Positions 53,618-56,802 of a stretch of 56,802 nucleotides of DNA are shown here, piece by piece. Within the stretch, counting starts at the first letter, position 1, and every line of letters begins with the position of its first letter. The stretch is taken from positions 1-56,802 of the forward strand of contig CANPTH010000025.1 of the NCBI GenBank assembly GCA_947576945.1. The letters run 5' to 3'. The position numbers and the translations under genes were made by a program. The DNA is from an uncultured Lachnospiraceae bacterium. Lineage in GTDB: Bacteria > Bacillota > Clostridia > Lachnospirales > Lachnospiraceae. A model generated the notes under the pieces. That model ran no database searches. It saw nothing but the letters and a program-made list of their open reading frames with translations, and was not told where the DNA came from.

Positions 53618-54400
53618 CTATCCGACTGATGTCAGCTGCAGCGGCTCCTGGCTGCTTACATCCTTCGTCGTTATGATAATATCTGCAAAAATATCTTCCT
53701 GTTCAATTCCGATCCTGCCGGTCTTGATCATCTCCAGAATCACCAGAAATGTGACGATCACTTCCATTTTACTGCTCTGCTTCTCTAGCAGCTTACGGAA
53801 ACTGAAGGTTTTGTGGCTTCGCACATACGCCTCCACATAAGTCATTTTAAGATCCATATCGATCTCGTCTTTCTCAATATTTCCAAAAGTACTTCTGACC
53901 GGATCAATCTTGTCCTCCTGTCGCTTCATCACCTGCTTAAATATCTCATGCAGCTTCTGCAGCGTCATATCACCGATCAGTTCCTCATAATTCACAGGCT
54001 GCCTGTACTCCGCTACCTCCTTCGGCAGCGTAGGATTCTTATAGAAACTGCGCTCTGCATCGATCATACGATCCCTGAGTTCATAGGACATATATTTACA
54101 CATCTTATATTCCAGCAGTTTTTCTACCAGTTCTGCTCTGGGATCCTCCTCTTCTCCCTCTTCATTCACTTCTTTCGGGAGGAGCATCCTGCACTTAATA
54201 TCAATCAAGGTAGCCGCCATCACAAGAAATTCACTGACCACATTCATATCCTCGGTTTCCATCTGTCTGATATAATCCAGATATTGTTCCGTGATCTCTA
54301 CGATCGGTATATCATAAATATCTACTTTATTCTTGTCGATCAAATGCAGGAGCAGGTCTAACGGACCTTCAAATACTTCCAGCTTTACAGGAATCGCCAT
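53618..54400 (-). CDS. scpA: Segregation and condensation protein A
   Basis: 260-residue kleisin that bridges the SMC heads. N-terminal FEGPLDLLLHLIDKNKVDIYDIPI is characteristic; the C-terminal winged helix has VTFLVILEMIKTGRI. 15 bases after the phosphoesterase gene. Confidence 0.96.
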   Translation of the reverse strand: MAIPVKLEVFEGPLDLLLHLIDKNKVDIYDIPIVEITEQYLDYIRQMETEDMNVVSEFLVMAATLIDIKCRMLLPKEVNEEGEEEDPRAELVEKLLEYKMCKYMSYELRDRMIDAERSFYKNPTLPKEVAEYRQPVNYEELIGDMTLQKLHEIFKQVMKRQEDKIDPVRSTFGNIEKDEIDMDLKMTYVEAYVRSHKTFSFRKLLEKQSSKMEVIVTFLVILEMIKTGRIGIEQEDIFADIIITTKDVSSQEPLQLTSVG

Positions 54401-54415
54401 AACAGCTTGTCCTTT

Positions 54416-55276
54416 CTAGGTGTCTTCCTTATTTATCTCTACCACGACCAACTCGCCCGGATTAAAGATCCGCAGCGGAATCGTATGCGTCCCCAATCCA
54501 CGGCTGAGAAGCAGGGCTGCCCTTCCAAGTTCAAATCTGCCGCCGTCATATTTCGGAAAAAGACTTAAATTAGGCGACAGCACCCCTCCCAGTATGGGCA
54601 GACGCATGATACCCCCGTGTACATGTCCGGATACCACCACATCCGCACCCCAGGCCGCATATTCCTCAAAATACAGCGGATTATGTGCAATCAGAATCTG
54701 GCAGGCATCCTCTCTTGGCTCCCCCAGAGTCTTTGTAAGATATTCCGCCGGCATGGGATGCTTGCGAAATCTCCTGTAATAATCCCGGTCGATCTGTGAA
54801 CCGCAGACCGCCACATTATACGCCGGCAGATAAGTATTCTGATTGATCAGGGGTTCAATTCCCGCATCCCTGAGTCCGGCCACATATTGTTCGTATATAT
54901 TTCCATATTGCTCCGGATACAGCTGCAGACGATACTCATGGTTTCCCATACCGTAATAAACCGGATATTTTTCCGCCAGCCGCCGCATCAGCGAAAGCGC
55001 CGCATCGAAGCCTTTTCCTTTTATGGCAGTAAGCATATCTCCCGCCACCAGAACTGCATCGGGAGATATGCTGTCAATCTGCGAAAGCAGCCGTTCATTC
55101 TCTTTGCCGTATGACTTATTATGAAGGTCGGAAAGAAGAACAAATCTGCAGGGCTTCTTTATCTTCCCGGACAGAATCTTATACCGCACCGTAATAAATC
55201 TGTTGCAGTCCCACGCCGCCACCGACAGACATAATACGGCCAGAACCAATATTAATATCGCAATTCCTTCCAACAT
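54416..55276 (-). CDS. Membrane-anchored calcineurin-like metallophosphoesterase
   Basis: 286 residues: N-terminal membrane span (about 3-20) and a metal-binding phosphoesterase domain with LLSDLH, GD (VLVAGDML), GNHEYRL, IAHNPLYF and SGHVHGGIMR. Similar to Bacillus YkuE/E. coli YaeI, of which YaeI is linked to UDP-diacylglucosamine-type or phosphodiester substrates. The active site faces outside if the span is an anchor. Substrate unknown. Confidence 0.88.
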   Translation of the reverse strand: MLEGIAILILVLAVLCLSVAAWDCNRFITVRYKILSGKIKKPCRFVLLSDLHNKSYGKENERLLSQIDSISPDAVLVAGDMLTAIKGKGFDAALSLMRRLAEKYPVYYGMGNHEYRLQLYPEQYGNIYEQYVAGLRDAGIEPLINQNTYLPAYNVAVCGSQIDRDYYRRFRKHPMPAEYLTKTLGEPREDACQILIAHNPLYFEEYAAWGADVVVSGHVHGGIMRLPILGGVLSPNLSLFPKYDGGRFELGRAALLLSRGLGTHTIPLRIFNPGELVVVEINKEDT

Positions 55277-55427
55277 ACAATATCCTCATAAATAATGTAA
55301 AACACACAACCCGTAAAGTATAACACATACCGGTATGTCCCCGCAATCCGCGAACTTCCGTTCTATCGCAAACCTTTTGACAGGTTAGCCTTACGCTGAC
55401 GCAAAGCGATTTCAGAAGAACAAACCC

Positions 55428-56615
55428 TTACCGCTTCATCAGGTACAGGATCCACACCTTTTTCCAGTAATCCTTATAATCTGCCTTCTCCACTCCCTTT
55501 GCCGCCAGAATGGACACGCTGCCTATCCTGGTACCGTTCAGCTTATAAACCGCTTCCCCCACTGCGTCTCCCTCGGCTACCGGAGCCTGCACAATATCCG
55601 GCAGGCTGATCTCTTTCTGGATCTCGCTTAAGTTACTGCCTGTCGTATCCAGATACTCAAAAGGTCCTTCATAAGTCAGATACAGGATATCCTCAATCCC
55701 GCCCTCGATCTTCTGCTCCGGCAGCGGATCCTTATTCTCATCCGTATACATCTGACTGACACTGTACCCATAATTTAACAGGGTAATGGCATCCTGAAAA
55801 CGGGTTTTGGGATCCGGCGCTGCCATCACGACAGCAATCAATTCCATGTCATCCTTTTTCGCAGTTGCCGACAGACAGTAAAGCGCCTTCGAGGTAGAAC
55901 CGGTCTTTAGTCCTGTGGTCCATTCGTATTGCTTCAACAGTTTGTTCGTACTGGCCAAAGTAAAAGGAGTCGTCCCCTGTGATGTCTTATGCTCTATATC
56001 CTCCATCCATATTTTCGTATATTCGAACACTTCCGGATATTGTGTAATCAATGCTCTCGACATGATCGCCACGTCTCTGGCCGATGAGTAATGGTTATCG
56101 GAATCCGTAAGTCCGCAGCAGTCTTCAAAATGGGTGTTCTGCATGCCAAGCGCTTCGGCCTTCTCATTCATCAGCTTGACAAACTCGCCCTCGCTGCCTG
56201 CTATGTACTCTGCTACGGCTACACTGGCATCATTGCCCGATGCCACGGAAATACACTTGATCATCGTATCTAATGTCTGTGCCTCTCCCTCCTCCAGAAA
56301 GACCTGTGATCCGCCCATGGATTTCGCATAGGCACTCGTTATGACCTGATCCTCCAGATGAATCCTTCCGCTCTTTATGTGTTCAAAAATGATCAGTAAT
56401 GTCATGATCTTGGTGATACTCGCAGGACTCCTTCTCGTATCCGCATCCTGCTCACAGATCACCTGACCGGTAGAAGCCTCCATCACTACATAGGACGGTG
56501 TCGCCACCTCCGGCGCAGCCTGCACCGTCATCGACAGATTCAGAAACCCTGTGTGCAGCAGGAAACACCCAAGCAGGAACCATACTGTGATCCGTTTTCT
56601 TATTATTATAACCAT
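55428..56615 (-). CDS. dacA: D-alanyl-D-alanine carboxypeptidase
   Basis: Low-molecular-weight penicillin-binding protein that trims peptidoglycan stem peptides. 395 residues from ATG 56615: signal peptide (about 1-33, cut near VQA-AP), SITK with Ser66 and Lys69, SGN at 126-128, KTG at 237-239, then a PBP5-like C-terminal domain (about 300-370). The frame continues upstream to 56672, but a -10-like TATAGT at 56649-56654 places the transcript start near 56642, leaving ATG 56636 or 56615; neither has a strong ribosome binding site. The C-terminus (YWKKVWILYLMKR) is the usual amphipathic membrane anchor. Confidence 0.93.
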   Translation of the reverse strand: MVIIIRKRITVWFLLGCFLLHTGFLNLSMTVQAAPEVATPSYVVMEASTGQVICEQDADTRRSPASITKIMTLLIIFEHIKSGRIHLEDQVITSAYAKSMGGSQVFLEEGEAQTLDTMIKCISVASGNDASVAVAEYIAGSEGEFVKLMNEKAEALGMQNTHFEDCCGLTDSDNHYSSARDVAIMSRALITQYPEVFEYTKIWMEDIEHKTSQGTTPFTLASTNKLLKQYEWTTGLKTGSTSKALYCLSATAKKDDMELIAVVMAAPDPKTRFQDAITLLNYGYSVSQMYTDENKDPLPEQKIEGGIEDILYLTYEGPFEYLDTTGSNLSEIQKEISLPDIVQAPVAEGDAVGEAVYKLNGTRIGSVSILAAKGVEKADYKDYWKKVWILYLMKR

Positions 56616-56724
56616 GCTTCTTCTGTCACTCCCCATACACTGTTCTGTACTATACATATTAGAATGGGACAACAGATATTCCGATCACACACAACAAAAA
56701 ACAGCATGACTGTATATCAATCGA

Positions 56725-56746
56725 GCAGGGAAGAGTTTCTCCCTGC
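56725..56746. other. Hairpin beside the intron boundary
   Basis: GCAGGGA/TCCCTGC with an 8-base loop, two bases from the proposed intron 3' end. No T tract on the minus strand. The gap 56616-56724 otherwise holds only the weak dacA -10. Confidence 0.5.
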
Positions 56747-56748
56747 GC

Positions 56749-56802
56749 ATCGGGTAGGAGGCTACCCATTAGTTGAGCAGCCGACCTCCCACACCACTGT
56801 AC
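56749..56802 (-). mobile_element. 3' end of a group II intron, cut by the window edge
   Basis: Minus strand begins GTACAGTGGTGTGGGAGG (end of domain V), continues GTCGGCTGCTCAACTAATGG with the unpaired-A region of domain VI (GGCTGC pairing with GTAGCC), and ends CTACCCGAT at 56749. This tail matches, from memory, bacterial group II introns frequent in Lachnospiraceae. The reverse-transcriptase gene and 5' end would lie beyond the window. Confidence 0.6.

Noticed and set aside
1..56802. CRISPR arrays, tRNA or rRNA genes, prophage or transposase genes
   Set aside because: No regularly spaced repeats, tRNA cloverleaf signatures, rRNA sequences or such proteins were seen.

Overview
The window looks like chromosomal DNA of a low-to-mid GC Gram-positive anaerobe of the class Clostridia, most likely a Lachnospiraceae member. 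The evidence is the YlxM-Ffh-S16-KhpA-RimM-TrmD-L19 and YceD-L32-PlsX-AcpP-Rnc-Smc-FtsY gene orders, strong AGGAGG ribosome binding sites, sigma-A type promoters, the long (about 400 residue) form of PRPP synthetase, catabolic threonine dehydratase with an ACT domain, and the absence of outer-membrane functions. I cannot name the genus. Nearly everything from 1.47 kb to the right end is on the minus strand. Only prs (left end) and tmcAL (40.2-41.4 kb) are on the plus strand, each converging on a minus-strand operon.

Reading the minus strand from right to left: a group II intron tail at the right edge (56.75 kb); dacA (carboxypeptidase), a membrane metallophosphoesterase, scpA-scpB (chromosome segregation); an ECF vitamin/micronutrient transporter (ecfS, fused ecfA, ecfT) followed by an epimerase-like SDR and feoA-feoB (ferrous iron uptake); an HPr-like protein without the phosphorylatable histidine; a minimal Fe-S scaffold sufC-sufD translationally coupled to cardiolipin synthase and an acyltransferase (plsC). 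Then come pta, yceD and rpmF, and the lipid/division block plsX-acpP-rnc-smc-ftsY followed by ilvA; then yitT, a membrane-anchored GH25 lysozyme and a DUF1905/cysteine-peptidase-like fusion; then the SRP/ribosome block ylxM-ffh-rpsP-khpA-rimM-trmD-rplS.

From 21.9 down to 12.2 kb a self-contained galactose/glucose uptake locus sits between rplS and the signal-peptidase genes, which usually neighbour each other in Firmicutes. It contains an AraC-type response regulator, a YesM-type kinase, a membrane-anchored binding-protein-like sensor, a second MglB-like lipoprotein, mglB-mglA-mglC and a small membrane protein, and it is bounded by terminators on both sides. Left of it the housekeeping run resumes: lepB-rbgA-lepB-rnhB-ylqG-ylqH-yraN-pgeF, then an OmpR-type two-component pair, and prs.

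The genes are mostly housekeeping. The unexplained material is: the sugar-sensing arrangement (two extra binding-protein homologues beside a two-component system), a 166-bp palindromic element with 15-bp perfect terminal inverted repeats (41.5 kb), a stack of three perfect hairpins between a response regulator and its kinase (4.4 kb), a repeated sequence that carries the ribosome binding site of unrelated genes, a 36-bp palindrome wrapped around the ECF promoter, the DUF1905-peptidase fusion and the histidine-less HPr. No tRNA, rRNA, CRISPR array, insertion sequence transposase or prophage genes were seen.
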